From the NCBI RefSeq assembly GCF_000308315.1, contig NZ_CALJ01000202.1:1-39565 (forward strand): a stretch of DNA of 39,565 nucleotides, in the 5' to 3' direction. Of the stretch, positions 1-10,553 are shown piece after piece; positions within the stretch are counted from its first letter, which is position 1, and the number at the start of each line of letters is the position of its first letter. Both the position numbers and the translations under genes were made by a program. This DNA is from Legionella tunisiensis. Lineage in GTDB: Bacteria > Pseudomonadota > Gammaproteobacteria > Legionellales > Legionellaceae. The notes beneath the pieces were generated by a model. That model was given only the letters and a program-made list of their open reading frames with translations, did not search any database and was not told the origin of the DNA.

Positions 1-6
1 GTACGT

Positions 7-668
7 TCAACGTGTATTAAGCCGTTTTCCGGTCCGGTTTCCGTTTAACGTCCCCGTTAAGAAAGTAGAAAAAAATACTAGGGAGCCTATATCAGGTAAT
101 GCGCGTGCATACGTATTATTAACGGCAATCGCTTTGTTTTTTCTTGATACTCAATATCATCCAGCGCATAAATATCCATATTCTGCTTAATTTGATTTAA
201 CCAACTCTCATCATGTTCTTTAAAATTCTCGCCATAATGGCGATCAGCGCCAGTTTTATTTTGGTTATCAAAATCGTCTAAAATTTGAAATTCAATCTTT
301 TTAACCGCTGGTAAAACTGATTTCACCATTTGCTCGCTCCACGGCGAGAGTGCTTGCGCGTCAGTTGCGTAGTAATGTTTATAAAATTGTTGTAATTGGG
401 CGGCTTGATAGTCTGCCCTTAACAAGGGCATTTCGTAATCTGCACTATCTGGAGATAAATAATCATTAATATTTTGCGTATAAGCCTTGATTGAAAAATC
501 ATAAATAGGTACTTCTACTGCATAAGATAGTGATAAAAACAGCATGAGGAAAAAAGTGGCAATTCGTTTGCTTAACTGCTTGCCATTCAATTGATTACAC
601 ACCATCGGAACCAATCCGTAGAAATAAATTTTTTGAATTGTATCATAAAAAATACTATTTATTTGCAA
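7..668 (-). CDS. NlpC/P60-type cell-wall hydrolase, N-terminal part (frameshifted, partial)
   Basis: The readable part has a hydrophobic signal-like stretch (residues about 35-50, FFLMLFLSLSYA) followed by a globular region containing NINDYLSPDSADYE and LSPWSEQM. This resembles the region before the SH3b and NlpC/P60 peptidase domains in Legionella cell-wall hydrolases, which cut peptide cross-links in peptidoglycan. The family is usually over 400 residues, so the SH3b and catalytic domains are missing here. A frameshift in the T run at 137-142 gives an early stop at 87. In the other frame the family-like AIAVNNT...ARALPD continues, then sequence resemblance is lost and a stop appears at 7-9. 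The likely start is the internal Met at 605, just before the signal segment. Family call from memory; moderate certainty. Confidence 0.5.
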
Positions 669-695
669 TTTGATTCAATTTTTGTCAATCAATTA

Positions 696-2305
696 TCAAT
701 ACCCGGCTATTGGTGTTACTGCTGACAACATTGGTCTAGAGGGCTGTGGACAGTGTGAAGTGACCGTTAATTTTGGCATATAAAAAAATGCCACCTCACC
801 ATATTTTGTTGGAGAAACCAGTTTTGATTCTTTGTCTATCTGTTTTTCGTTGTTCAGTTTCTTAACGTGATCAGACGTTACTTGAGATTCTATCATTTTA
901 TTTAAAATATGCGTTGGAATAGCAATAATCCATTGTAATAAAAATTAAATGAGAAGTTTGTACTCGCTGGTTGTTGTTTTTCACCGTCAATTTGCTTTTC
1001 CAGTTTCAGGCTTCCAGCTTGCTTTCTATAATCAACAATTAGGGCATGTAACGAGGCAAGCGTTAACGCGGTCATTCCTAAAATGGCACGCTCAATAGGC
1101 TGAAAGGTTTGCAATTTTATTGGAGATAAAAAGATTATCGTACTTATTGTTAACATCACGTATTTATAAACAGCCAAACCATTTTTTAAACCCTTTAGGA
1201 GAAACGGTAGTGACAATGCATTTTCATCTTTTAGCTTATCGGCCAATTGCTGATGTAAAGAGCTCAGGTGTTCGATTTTTTGTATTACACTACCATTGAG
1301 TTCCAGTTCCCCATCAGCAAGCTGCTTCCCTAAAAAAGCCATTTCTTTTTGATATAAAGCCAATTCAACATGAATTTGTGCTCTGATCAACTGGCGTTGC
1401 GAATTGATTTCTTCATAAACCCGCATTGCCAAATTACCTAGCAAATAAAGCCCGCAAAAAACCGTGATAACTGCTAGCATATTGGTTGTTAAAACACAAA
1501 GTCCAAACGTTCCTATATAGGGATTGAGGCCATCAATCATCCCCATGGAGGCTGCGGACAATAAAGCATAGATCCTTAACTGTTGAGATTGTCCTTTGAG
1601 GTATTGACGTAATGCATTGATTTCCTCCAGGTTAGCGTCATCGATCGCTTCCACGATAGAAAGTAATGTTGCATTGTCTGCCAATAGCATTTTACGTTGC
1701 TCAACGACACGGCGATACCAAATGCGGTTCAGTATTGATAAACCACTTAGCAATACACCCGCAGGAACAATAAGGTGACGTAAATCCTCAATCTCAAGCA
1801 GATTCATTAAAGTAAACGTACCGTTTACAGCTCGATAGGCATTTTTTAGGGCTTTGAGGGAGTCTCGAGTATAAGGCCAAATAACAGCAACATAGCGTTT
1901 AAAAAGATTCTTATCTTTGTCACTGAAATGAGTGGCCATGAGTGAAAAAGCAATAAGGCTAATACCGCTTGACGTTGCTGTAGCCATACCAGCAGGTGTT
2001 TTCATCCATGCCTGCATTGCTTTGGTAGCTAAATCACTATTTGCAAGAAAGACATCATAGTAATATTTGATCATGCTACAGGATAGCTTACCGCTATCGA
2101 TAGCTAGATACAGAGAATAGAGATGAAATTTTTTGGCTAAAAATCGTCCCTTCTCATCCATTTTGCGGGTAAATTGAAAAATATAACCTGATTCATAAGG
2201 CTTATTAGGGACTGCTGATGTCATAAAAGCAAAAAACAACATACAGTAAAAAATTGCTATAATTGTACTAATCTGCTCAATAAATGACAATAAAATTGTC
2301 ACCAT
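696..2305 (-). CDS. Multi-span inner-membrane protein of unknown function (frameshifted)
   Basis: I do not recognise this protein by name. It has several hydrophobic segments: near the N-terminus, around residues 105-125, 175-195, 245-265, 270-295 and 385-430. Polar, helix-rich stretches separate them and probably form a coiled-coil loop (about residues 295-365). The main frame stops at 902. A one-base shift in the T/A-rich stretch near 897-908 joins it smoothly to a further 66 codons ending at 696, so the natural protein is about 535 residues. The annotated start is generous: Met28 (2224), which opens MTSAVPNKPYES, may be the real start, although no clear ribosome site is visible at any candidate. 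Transposon or phage genes are absent nearby. It could be an effector or a plain membrane protein; the sequence does not decide. Confidence 0.55.
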
Positions 2306-2406
2306 GTCATCAATTAATACAAAATAATAGTCTCTGTTTTACTCTACACGAAAGCCATTGGCGCTGAATCCGATTAGTAAAATGTCTGGCTAATTAATTC
2401 GTTGAG

Positions 2407-2432
2407 CCCGTATTAACTTAATCTAATACGGG
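2407..2432. terminator. Perfect 9-bp stem-loop downstream of the phasin gene
   Basis: CCCGTATTA is followed by an 8-base loop and TAATACGGG. It lies 15 bases past the restored phasin stop codon, where a transcript end is expected. Neither strand has a T run after the stem, so it is not a classical intrinsic terminator. It may protect a 3' end. Confidence 0.4.
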
Positions 2433-2446
2433 AATTGAAGAGAAAA

Positions 2447-2753
2447 TTACTGTACCCTATCACTGTGCCAATTGATTGAACCAATCCTATGATCCTGTTC
2501 TTGCTCTTCTAGAGACAACAGGTTTTTTCAAAAATAGAAAACACTTGCTGCAAATAACTTAATGTTTTATAACCGTTTTCAAAAAACTGCGACATTTTTT
2601 TGCAAAAAATCTTGGGGTTGACGCAAGTTGTTTAATTCTTCCGGTCTTAAATATGGAAAAATTTTGCAGCGTCCTAAAATTTAGAGTAATTAGCTCTTGT
2701 ACAGGCTTCTGAATATGGTCAGGTATATTTTTTAGATAGGTTTGTTCTAACAT
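2447..2753 (-). CDS. Phasin family protein (three frameshifts)
   Basis: Phasins coat polyhydroxybutyrate granules in the cytoplasm and are short, helical and Leu/Gln rich. The start is secure: ATG at 2753 with AGGAGG five bases upstream. The first 32 residues (MLEQTYLKNIPDHIQKPVQE...) read normally. A doubled G at 2655-2656, the A run at 2581-2586 and the run near 2519-2528 then shift the frame. Switching frames restores YLRPEELNNLRQPQDFLQKN, then ENGYKTLSYLQQVFSIFEK, then LLSLEEQEQDHRIGS, ending at TAA 2447-2449. That gives about 101 residues with the phasin pattern of PxQEL, a short Pro-Glu break and a NGxKxLxYLQ helix. Read without correction, the frame yields a spurious 64-residue Lys/Phe-rich product. 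Confidence 0.65.
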
Positions 2754-2859
2754 GATACCCTCCTTTTATGCTGCGGTGCACAATAAAAGCATAGCCCATT
2801 CATATGGAATGTCAATAATTGAACAAGGAGGGTTGTATTTGTACGTCATTTATAGCCGA

Positions 2860-3191
2860 TTATGTTCCTTTTATGGCTTGTTGCTGAACCTGTTTAATTT
2901 GTTGTTGCAATGCAGCTTGTATTTTTTGCATTTGAGCCTGAGTCTGTGCATTCACTTTTTGAATTTGATCTTGCAATTGGGCTTGCATTTGCTTCATTTG
3001 TGCTTGTAGTTGCCCGTTCAATTTATCAATTTGCTGTTGTTGTTGCGCTTGGATCTGCTTCAATTGACCTTGTATCTGAGTATTTAATTGCTGGATTTGC
3101 TGTGCTGAAGAATCCGTACTGGCAGCATAAGTCGATAGCGGCAAAACAGTTGAAAAAATTAAAGAAAAAATCAATTTGTTCTTTTTTTCAT
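2860..3191 (-). CDS. Exported Gln-rich coiled-coil protein (start frameshifted)
   Basis: This small periplasmic protein has a signal peptide and a body made almost only of Gln, Lys, Ala, Leu and Ile in heptad-like spacing (QLQAQMKQMQAQLQDQIQKV), so it should form one long helix or coiled coil. The true start is ATG 3191-3189, with AGGAG seven bases upstream. The A7 run at 3182-3188 lacks one base. Adding it gives MKKKNKLIFSLIFSTVLP...TYA, a textbook signal sequence cleaved at about residue 23. Mature length is about 85 residues. It lies divergent to the MerR/TipAS gene and just upstream of the phasin gene on the same strand. Function unknown; such proteins resemble small outer-membrane or periplasmic chaperone-like helices, but I see no family signature. 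Confidence 0.65.
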
Positions 3192-3229
3192 GGTTAACTC
3201 CTGTGGTAAAATAAATATCCTCATCAATT

Positions 3230-3257
3230 ACTTTAACGAATCTGATTTTGAATGCAA
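3230..3257 (-). promoter_or_regulatory. Possible promoter of the Gln-rich exported protein
   Basis: On the minus strand TTGCAT and TAAAGT are 16 bases apart, about 40 bases before the start codon. Sequence-only call; several other AT-rich hexamers lie nearby. Confidence 0.3.
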
Positions 3258-3330
3258 GACTAATTTTGTAGCATTCCCAGTCAAAAACACGTTGTTAAAA
3301 AATTTATATTCCATGCATGCATTCATTCTG

Positions 3331-3361
3331 TTGACATTAACGTTGCGTAAGCCTTTATCGT
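3331..3361 (+). promoter_or_regulatory. MerR-type promoter with 19-bp spacer
   Basis: TTGACA (3331-3336) and TATCGT (3356-3361) are separated by 19 bases. Promoters controlled by MerR-family activators typically have such an over-long spacer, which the regulator untwists. It lies 27 bases before the MerR/TipAS start codon, so autoregulation is the natural reading. A perfect operator dyad is not obvious in the spacer. Confidence 0.45.
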
Positions 3362-3388
3362 GTGTTTTGTCAAATAGAGGAGATAAAC

Positions 3389-4140
3389 ATGTCCTATACG
3401 GTAAAGCAATTAGCCAAGTTATCAAATGTTAGTCCACGTACGCTTCGTTTTTATGATGAGATTGGTTTATTAAAACCTGCTTATTATGGTGATAATAATT
3501 ATCGTTACTATGAAGAAGAGCAGCTTTTGATACTGCAGCAAATTTTATTTTCCGTGAGCTTGGTTTTCCTCTAAATGATATCCAGAGGATTGTTTGTAGT
3601 CATGACTTCGACAAAATTGAAGCCTTGAGTGCTCACAAAGCAATCCTCTTAAAAAGTCTTGCTAGGACAGAAACACTTATCAAGACAATTGACAAAACTA
3701 TCTCTCATCTAAGAGGAAAATTAATCATGAAAGAGGTTGAAATGTATGAAGGCTTTACAGCAGGAATATGAGAATTACCTGCTTAATAGCGGTACGCTAA
3801 GTCAAAAAGAAATTGACGATAGTTGGTTAAAGGTACGCCATTGGAAAAAAATCACTGGCAACAACATCAACAAGAAGGTGAGGCAATCAATCAAGGACTA
3901 CTAGTTAAAGCGATTACGAATCACCTTAAATCCGATGCGAAAGAAGTACAGGTTCTGATTCAAAGACATTATGAGTGGGTAAAAAATTTTTGGACACCTA
4001 CCCGGCTAAGTTATGAGGGTCTTGGTCAAATGTATCTCAATCATCCCGACTTTCGAAATTTTTATAACGCCTACCACACTGAGCTAGTGGAATTTTTAGT
4101 AGCCGCTATGAAAATTTATGCCAAAGCTAATTTGAATTAG
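3389..4140 (+). CDS. MerR-family regulator with TipAS ligand-binding domain (frameshifted)
   Basis: The N-terminus is a MerR winged helix-turn-helix (residues 1-70: VKQLAKLSNVSPRTLRFYDE, then GLLKP and NYRYY), which binds DNA. After a coiled-coil linker the C-terminal half is a TipAS-like domain, starting at MYEGF and containing NYLLNSGTLSQKEIDDSW, HWQQHQQEGEAINQ and LSYEGLGQMYLNHPDF. In Streptomyces TipA this domain traps thiopeptide antibiotics and related ligands. Frameshifts at the T run near 3547-3551, near 3755-3765 and in the A run at 3845-3851 split it; the restored length is about 250 residues, normal for the family. Start ATG 3389 has AGAGGAG upstream. No adjacent efflux pump is seen, so the target may be its own promoter or remote genes. 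Confidence 0.75.
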
Positions 4141-4148
4141 CAGCATCC

Positions 4149-4172
4149 AGGCCAATTGTAATAAATTGGCCT
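4149..4172. terminator. Stem-loop between convergent genes
   Basis: AGGCCAATT, a 6-base loop, then AATTGGCCT forms a perfect 9-bp stem. It sits 8 bases after the TipAS stop and about 60 bases past the end of mutH, which converges from the other side. It could terminate both transcripts, though the T tract is poor. Confidence 0.45.
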
Positions 4173-4231
4173 ATTCCATCGGGTAGGCCTTGAGCGTAGA
4201 AACCGGTAGCTCGCAAGAATTGCAGAACCTT

Positions 4232-4914
4232 TTAACCTGACAAGTTTGCTTTAATAATCTGCTCTGTGAACAAACTACGTAAATAAAATCCTCTGGGTAA
4301 TGTTAAAACCTTATTTCCCTCACTATCAAATCCATAGCATAAAGACTTAGCATTAGCCGCTTTGGGTCGAACCTGCAAATACAGACCAATTCTGCCATTA
4401 ATTTCATCCAAGTGTCCGGTGCCAATCATCAAGCTAAGTTCACGCCAATCATTCGCAAGAATTGCTTCTTCCTCTTGATTGGGGGACCATAAAAACCCCC
4501 GCCCTATTCGCCGTTGTTCAAAAGGAATTTTTTATCGCCTTCGATCGGCAACCACAGAACGCGTTTTAATTTTGCATAGCATTGTGAGGAAAACCACTCT
4601 TGCTGATGAAGACTTAGCAAGGGAATACTGGTGACAAATGTCGACTCAGCCGGTTTACCTTGCGCATTGAGTGGTACTGTCTTTAATTCGATACCCAGGT
4701 GGGTAAAATCCGGTACAGGTTTCGTACCTGCTGTTGTACCAAGTGCTAGCTCGATTGCAAGTCCTGCCCAACCTTTGCGTTTGATTTGCTCGCGTGGAAT
4801 CATAATCTGCAACAGGCTTGCCAGTTGCGCAAAACTTAGGCCTTCAATTAATTGACATCGTGCGAGAAGTTCTGTTTCATCCTTCAACGGATGCTTTGAC
4901 AACAGAGGGTTCAT
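4232..4914 (-). CDS. mutH: DNA mismatch repair endonuclease MutH (frameshifted)
   Basis: MutH nicks the unmethylated strand at hemimethylated GATC sites when called by MutS and MutL. The fold is a type II restriction-enzyme core, and the catalytic residues are visible: Glu55 (AIELALG), Asp69 (VPDF), then Glu76-x-Lys78 (GIELKTVP). The C-terminal part holds the conserved LYLQVRPKAANAKS and LTLPRGFYLR segments. The T run at 4528-4533 carries an indel. Crossing it gives IPFEQRRIGRGFLWSPNQEEE and joins both halves into about 227 residues, the usual size. The start overlaps the end of the upstream channel gene by 38 bases, so the two are probably co-transcribed. Presence of MutH suggests Dam-type methylation in this organism. 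Confidence 0.85.
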
Positions 4915-7843
4915 TTTGACCTTCTTTCAGTTCAATGCTAATTGGCGGAATGGGAGGCTTAACTCCAGCCGCTTTAAATTGGGCCGTAATAGCAAATAAG
5001 ACCTTGGAGCGGATCTCAAACCGTGTATGTAGTTGCACATTAATAAAATAACGCACTTCAAATTCAATAAGCGCATCATCAATTTGTTTCAAAAATACTT
5101 GTGGCGCAGGCTCATCAACTATTTCAGGAATAATTGCCAAAACATCTAAAATAAGTTGCTGGATCATGGCTGGATCATCTGCTCGACTTACTTTGATAGG
5201 AATTACAGTGCGAACAATGCTGTCTTGATGTGTCCAATTGGTAAATGGCTTATTGAAGGTTTCGGCATTAGGAATCAGTACTTCCATATTATCCCAAGAC
5301 GATACTCGCATCGAACGAATACCAATATGAGCTACTCGCCCTTCATAGGTTCCCAGGGTTATCAAATCACCTTCACGTACAGGACGCTCGATAAGCAACA
5401 TTAATCCACCAACCACGTTCGAAGCAAAATCGCGCAAGCCAAATCCCATGCCCACCGCAAGGCCACCAATGACCATCGACATACCACTAAAATCTAATCC
5501 CAAAACACGTAAAGTAATGAAACCACCAATTAAAATAACTGCGTATTGAGTAAAGACTGACAAGCTATTACGAATGCCTGCGTCTCTGGCATCGCGGTAA
5601 AGCCAGCGGTAACAAAATTCCCGTGTCCATTTAGCAGCCCAAATAAAGACAGACAATAAAATAAGGAATTCGACAATGCTGGTGAGAGTAATATATACCC
5701 CAGATAAATTAACGAGTGGGTATTTGCTAAATTTCTCTATACCAGCCATGACTACTGAATCGGAGTACCAACCAAATAATTGAAATAAAGCAAGTACGCT
5801 AAAAATGAGTAATAAAACACGTAATATTTTATCCAAGGGCTTTAATAAAACTTCAATCCAAAGCCATCCATTACTTAGAGAAGAAATCATCCACTCAGAC
5901 ATAAGATCCAATACATCAGCAATTAATCCCCTACTCACTACGTAGGCAGTCATTACTAATAAAATTTGCACTTGATAACGACTCATTATCCAAGCTAAAT
6001 TTATGTATCCTACTAAACCTATAATTGCTGTAGTGAATAAAGTTAAGGGGACTAAAACCACCAGCAACATAACGGCATTGCGGAAATATCTTTTCTTAGC
6101 CTTCAAGAGGGGGTGCAATAAATGGGTAATGACTTCCCTGCTCTTCCAACTCACTATTGAAACAGCCAGTAAGAACAGCATAAATAGGCGATTAAATATA
6201 TCTTGTAAAATGGATGATAGAGGAAGCAGGTGGCTGATTACCATCAAAGCACTAGTCCATCCTCCAGCTAATAAAAGCCATTTAACACGATAATACAAAC
6301 GGACATCTGTACCCGAAGAATCGCTAACCCTCTCTAATAAAGTCAAACGAGCAATAAGAACTAGTAGGCGAAAAATAAGCCAGACAAAAAATAGATTTAG
6401 CAGTAATTGATAATTGGAAAAGGGCACCTGATTTAAATAAAGTACAAGCATAACCGCTGTTGCAAAAGCCAGATGAGGAATATTGCGACCCAGTAAAATT
6501 AGGGCGCCATCATAAAGATGAGTGGATAAACGCGAACGTGCTCTATCTCGCGTCAAATGTTTTAACACCTTATACAAACTAAAAGCACCTAGAATAACTA
6601 ACAGTAACGCTACCCACATGAGCGTTGCTGGCAAAACATCTTGCCAAACGTAATTATCTCTTACCTTCAAGCTGAGGGATTTAAGGTAATTATATAATTG
6701 GGTAGGAAGATGAACAAATTGCTGAAAAATAGATAGCCAGCTATCCATTCGGTATTCACTTAGCGTTTGTCGGGCGGACAACTGTTTCTTTAATTCTTGT
6801 TCGTGATTTTCAAGATCTTCTTGCAGGGTTTGTTGTTGAATTATAAGGCCTTTAATGCGTGAGCTAATAATATTTAATAAGGTTGAGAATTGTTGTTTCA
6901 GATTAGAGTTAGTTATATGACCCTGCTCGCTGCTAATTAGCACTTGCATTTTCTTTAGCGATTGCTCCATTTCAGACAAACGCATAATACTATCTTTATA
7001 AATGTCAGTTATTCTTTGCAGAGTACTTACGTTCGGATTTTTTGCAGTAAGTAATCTGCCTTGACCAGTTTTTTCTGTAAATCAACCTCAGCTATCTTAT
7101 GCTGTGTGAGGCTAATAATCTGATTATTTAAGAGTAACTTGGCTTCTATAAGGTAACTTAAATTAGCATCATTATTATTTTTAATGTCTTGTTGCAATTT
7201 AATGCTATTTTCGTAAAGTCTGGTTAGTGCGTCATTAAAGCGGCTATCCTGGCTACGCAATTTTTCCAATTGCCCATCCATTTGTTGTCTGGCTTTCCAT
7301 AAATTAAGGCGTTGCTTTTGTAAAACCAAGGCATCCTGATAGCGATTTGCCAGGGCTAAATTTTCAGTGAGCAACTCTATTGTTTTTTATTCACCTCATT
7401 TAAGGTGCTAACTTTATCAATTCGCTCTTGGGAACTTATCTGGGCTGACTGCGCTAAGGGAGTTTGTTGCAGGCGTTTTAAATGCTGAACAAAATCCTGT
7501 TGCAATTTTTTTGGTTAACAAGGAAGCTCTCAAGGCTAAGTAGCTTAGCCTGATTTAAAGCTATCAATCTTTCATTTTCCTGACGCAACTTTTCATAGTC
7601 AGCCAGGCTGGTTGGCAATTCGGTCAGCTTTACATTATTAATTGCCAAGGTCAAATTAATCTTTTCTTGTACGAGGTATTCGATCAATTTATTTGCACTG
7701 CTAACTGATTTAGCAAAGACTGGCAACGATGCAAACTGAATTGAAAGCAAACAAAATAAAATAAAATGATAAATCCCTCCCCTACAACCAGAGGCTGTAG
7801 GACTTGATAGCGAGAATTTATTTAATTTGTGACGTAGGTGCAA
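4877..7843 (-). CDS. MscK/KefA-like mechanosensitive channel (three frameshifts)
   Basis: Restored length is about 988 residues, typical of the large MscK branch of the MscS family, which releases solutes when membrane tension rises. Order: signal-like segment ([18 protein letters not shown]), long periplasmic coiled coil, about ten membrane helices, then the MscS pore and cytoplasmic vestibule. The pore helix is [21 protein letters not shown], here given without its last residue as [20 protein letters not shown]; the beta domain follows ([27 protein letters not shown]). Indels in T runs near 7506-7512, 7383-7388 and 7038-7043 break the coiled-coil part; the joins [23 protein letters not shown] and [13 protein letters not shown] restore continuity. 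The start is uncertain: TTG at 7843 overlaps aspS, with a weak AGGA site. It lies between aspS and mutH. Confidence 0.8.
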
Positions 7844-9598
7844 GACGGATTCCTAACTCATTAAGTTGCGCGTTTCCAACTGCAGTTGGCGCATTTGTCA
7901 AGAGACAAGCTGCTGACTGTGTTTTAGGAAAGGCGATAACATCACGTATTGAATTGGAGCCAGTCAATAACATGGCTAAACGATCAATACCGAGCGCTAT
8001 ACCACCATGCGGAGGACAGCCATATTGCAGGGCATCTAACAAGAATCCAAATTTCTCTTTCGCTTCTTCCTCTCCTATTCCTAACAAATCAAAAACAGCT
8101 TGTTGCAGTTGTGGTTGATGAATACGAATCGAACCACCACCAATTTCATAACCATTAATAACAATATCATAAGCCTTAGCCAAGGTTTTTGTTGGACTTT
8201 GTGTTAATGCGGTAATCGATAACTCTTGAGGCGATGTAAAAGGATGATGCATTGATTGTAATTGATTTGTTTTCATGTCAATTTCAAACATAGGCCAATC
8301 AACAACCCATAACAAACGCCAGCCAGGCTCAACCAATTTACGATCGTGCCCCAATTTTATTCGTAACGCACCCATAGACTCGTTAACTAACTGAGCATGG
8401 CCTGCGCCAAAGAAAATAACATCACCAGTTTTAGCCTCAACACGCTCAAGAATGGCTTGTACACTGTGTTCAGGAAGAAATTTAATTATAGGTGATTGAA
8501 GACCTTCCATGCCTTGAGCAAGATCATTGACCTTGATATAAGCCAATCCTTTCGCTCCGTATATACCAACAAAATGACCATAACTATCAAGCTCTTTGCG
8601 GCTGAGCTCACAACCCCCAGCCAACTTTAAAGCAACAACACGCCCATCTGGATTGTCCGCTGCAGCTGCAAAAACATTGAAGTCACAGTCTTTAACCAAA
8701 TCTGCAATATCAACCAATTCCAAAGGAATACGCAGATCGGGTTTATCACTACCAAAACGACGCATGGCCTCTGCATAAGTCATTTTTTGGCAAGGTTTCC
8801 GGTAATTCGACCTGTAGAATGTCTTGAAAAACTTTTTTAACATGCCTTCAATAAGTTGTTGAATAACTGCCTCATTGATAAATGCCATCTCAATATCAAG
8901 CTGGGTAAACTCAGGCTGTCTATCAGCACGCAGGTCTTCATCACGGAAACAACGTACAATTTGATAATATTTATCAAAGCCAGACATCATCAGCAACTGC
9001 TTAAATAGCTGTGGTGATTGGGGTAGTGCGTAAAACTCGCCTGGGTGAACACGGGAGGGAACCAAATAATCCCGTGCTCCTTCCGGTGTTGCTTTAGTCA
9101 GCATGGGTGTTTCAATATCAACAAAATCCTGCACATTCAGATATTCTCTGATGCAACGTATCATTCTATGACGCAGTGTCAGGTTATTTTGCATCTCATT
9201 ACGGCGTATATCGAGATAACGATAACGATAGCGTAAATCTTCATTAACAAACTGATGATCGTCTGGCAAAAAAGGAGGCGTTTGCGCTTGATTTAATATT
9301 TCAAGTCCAGTACCAAGGATTTCAATGCGGCCGGTGGCCATTTTATCATTCACCATGCCTTGCGGGCGATGACGGACTGTACCTTGAATCCGTACGACAA
9401 ATTCATGCCTTAGCATTTCAGCGATAGCAAATACGTTTGCAAACTCTGGCTCATAAACAACCTGTACCAGACCAGAACGATCACGAATATCTAAAAAATA
9501 ACTCCACCATGATCGCGACGATTATGGATCCAGCCACAAATACTTACTGACTGTTCTATCATTGTTTCATTAACACTTGTGCAATAATGTGATCTCAT
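7818..9598 (-). CDS. aspS: Aspartate-tRNA ligase (one frameshift)
   Basis: A class II aminoacyl-tRNA synthetase that charges tRNA-Asp (possibly also tRNA-Asn where no AsnRS is present). The N-terminal anticodon-binding OB fold ([27 protein letters not shown]) is split from the rest by the A run at 9493-9498, one base short. Beyond it come the class II core ([25 protein letters not shown]), the bacterial GAD insertion domain, and motif 3 with [13 protein letters not shown]. Restored length is 593 residues, normal. Start ATG 9598 has AGGCGG five bases upstream. An essential gene cannot be broken like this in a living cell, so the frameshift argues strongly for sequence error. It follows fmdB and the DUF502 gene, a common gammaproteobacterial order. 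Confidence 0.93.
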
Positions 9599-9617
9599 AA
9601 AAGCCGCCTATTTAAAT

Positions 9618-10247
9618 TTAAATCTTTACTTCTGAAACGATGGATGGTGGTGCTTGCATTACTCCTAGGGAAATAATGAATTTCAAGGCTTCATCAACAC
9701 TCATCGACAACTCAATCGCATCTCGTTTGGGTATCATCATCAAAAAACCTGATGTAGGATTTGGTGTTGTGGGGACAAACAGAGAAAGCATTTCTTCCCC
9801 CGTATGGGTACAAAGCTCTTGGCTAGCTTTACCGGTTAGAAAAGCGAGACTCCAGAGCCCTTTACGAGGATATTCGATTAATAGCACTTTACGAAAAGCC
9901 TGGCTATTGGTAGCAAAAACTGCCTGAATCACTTGTTTTGCTGCATTGTATATAGAACGTACTAATGGAATCCTGGCAAGCAATGCTTCGCCAAAAATCA
10001 CTAATCGTTGCCCTAAAATGTTAGTTGCGATAATGCCTGTCACTAACAATAAAGCTAGCGATAAAACAACACCTAAACCAGGTATCTGAACCCCTAAAAG
10101 CTGTTCTGGCTGGTACGCTTTTGGCAAAAGAGCCATCGTGTTATCAAGAATATCAATAATAAAGCGTAATACCACAAAAGTGACTAAAATGGGTAACCAC
10201 ACGACCAAACCCGTCAACAGGTAGCTGCGAAGATATTTAGATTTCAA
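9618..10247 (-). CDS. DUF502 family inner-membrane protein
   Basis: Intact, 209 residues, with two membrane segments (LLTGLVVWLPILVTFVVLRF and LGVVLSLALLLVTGIIATNI) followed by a soluble C-terminal domain containing VRSIYNAAKQ and FVPTTPNPTSGF, which are characteristic of DUF502. Function unknown; homologues are widespread and often sit beside fmdB and aspS, as here. The start is TTG at 10247, overlapping the fmdB stop as TTGA, with AAGGTGAT about seven bases upstream. This points to translational coupling with fmdB. Confidence 0.85.
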   Translation of the reverse strand: MKSKYLRSYLLTGLVVWLPILVTFVVLRFIIDILDNTMALLPKAYQPEQLLGVQIPGLGVVLSLALLLVTGIIATNILGQRLVIFGEALLARIPLVRSIYNAAKQVIQAVFATNSQAFRKVLLIEYPRKGLWSLAFLTGKASQELCTHTGEEMLSLFVPTTPNPTSGFLMMIPKRDAIELSMSVDEALKFIISLGVMQAPPSIVSEVKI

Positions 10248-10553
10248 TCTTTATCACCTTTTGTACTGGTTGTTGTTGATTTATCGGCAGTCGTCTTTTT
10301 TCTTCTGAGGCCGTTTTAGCGGTATTATCAGAAACTGCAGCGTCTTTTTATTTTCCTGCTTGCCTTTATTTTTAAAATCCGTTGCGTACCAACCAGTTCC
10401 TTTTAGCTGAAATCCAGCCGCAGAAACTAAGCGTACAGCAGTATTTTCCAAACAACGTGGGCACTGTTTAGCGGGAGTATCGCTTATTTTTTGCATCAAA
10501 TCGAACTGGTGATGACAACTTGTACACTCATATTCATAAATTGGCATCAACAA
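10244..10553 (-). CDS. FmdB-type zinc ribbon protein (two frameshifts)
   Basis: A small putative regulator with one zinc ribbon: MPIYEYECTSCHHQF and KQCPRC give the CxxC...CxxC metal site, followed by GFQLKGTGWYATDFK, the family hallmark. The tail is low-complexity and charged. Indels in T runs near 10345-10349 and 10296-10301 shift it; corrected, the tail reads DAAVSDNTAKTASEEKK and ends STKGDKD at 10244. The real start is most likely ATG 10547, with GGAG upstream, not the TTG six bases earlier. The stop overlaps the DUF502 start. Members were first linked to formamidase regulation, but the general role is unclear. Confidence 0.85.

Noticed and set aside
3190-3432. Plus-strand open frame across the divergent intergenic region
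   Set aside because: It runs through the MerR/TipAS promoter and start in another frame; composition does not look coding.
7804-8158. Plus-strand frames opposite aspS, and similar ones opposite mscK, secA and bioB
   Set aside because: Mirror frames of strongly conserved genes; no start signals.
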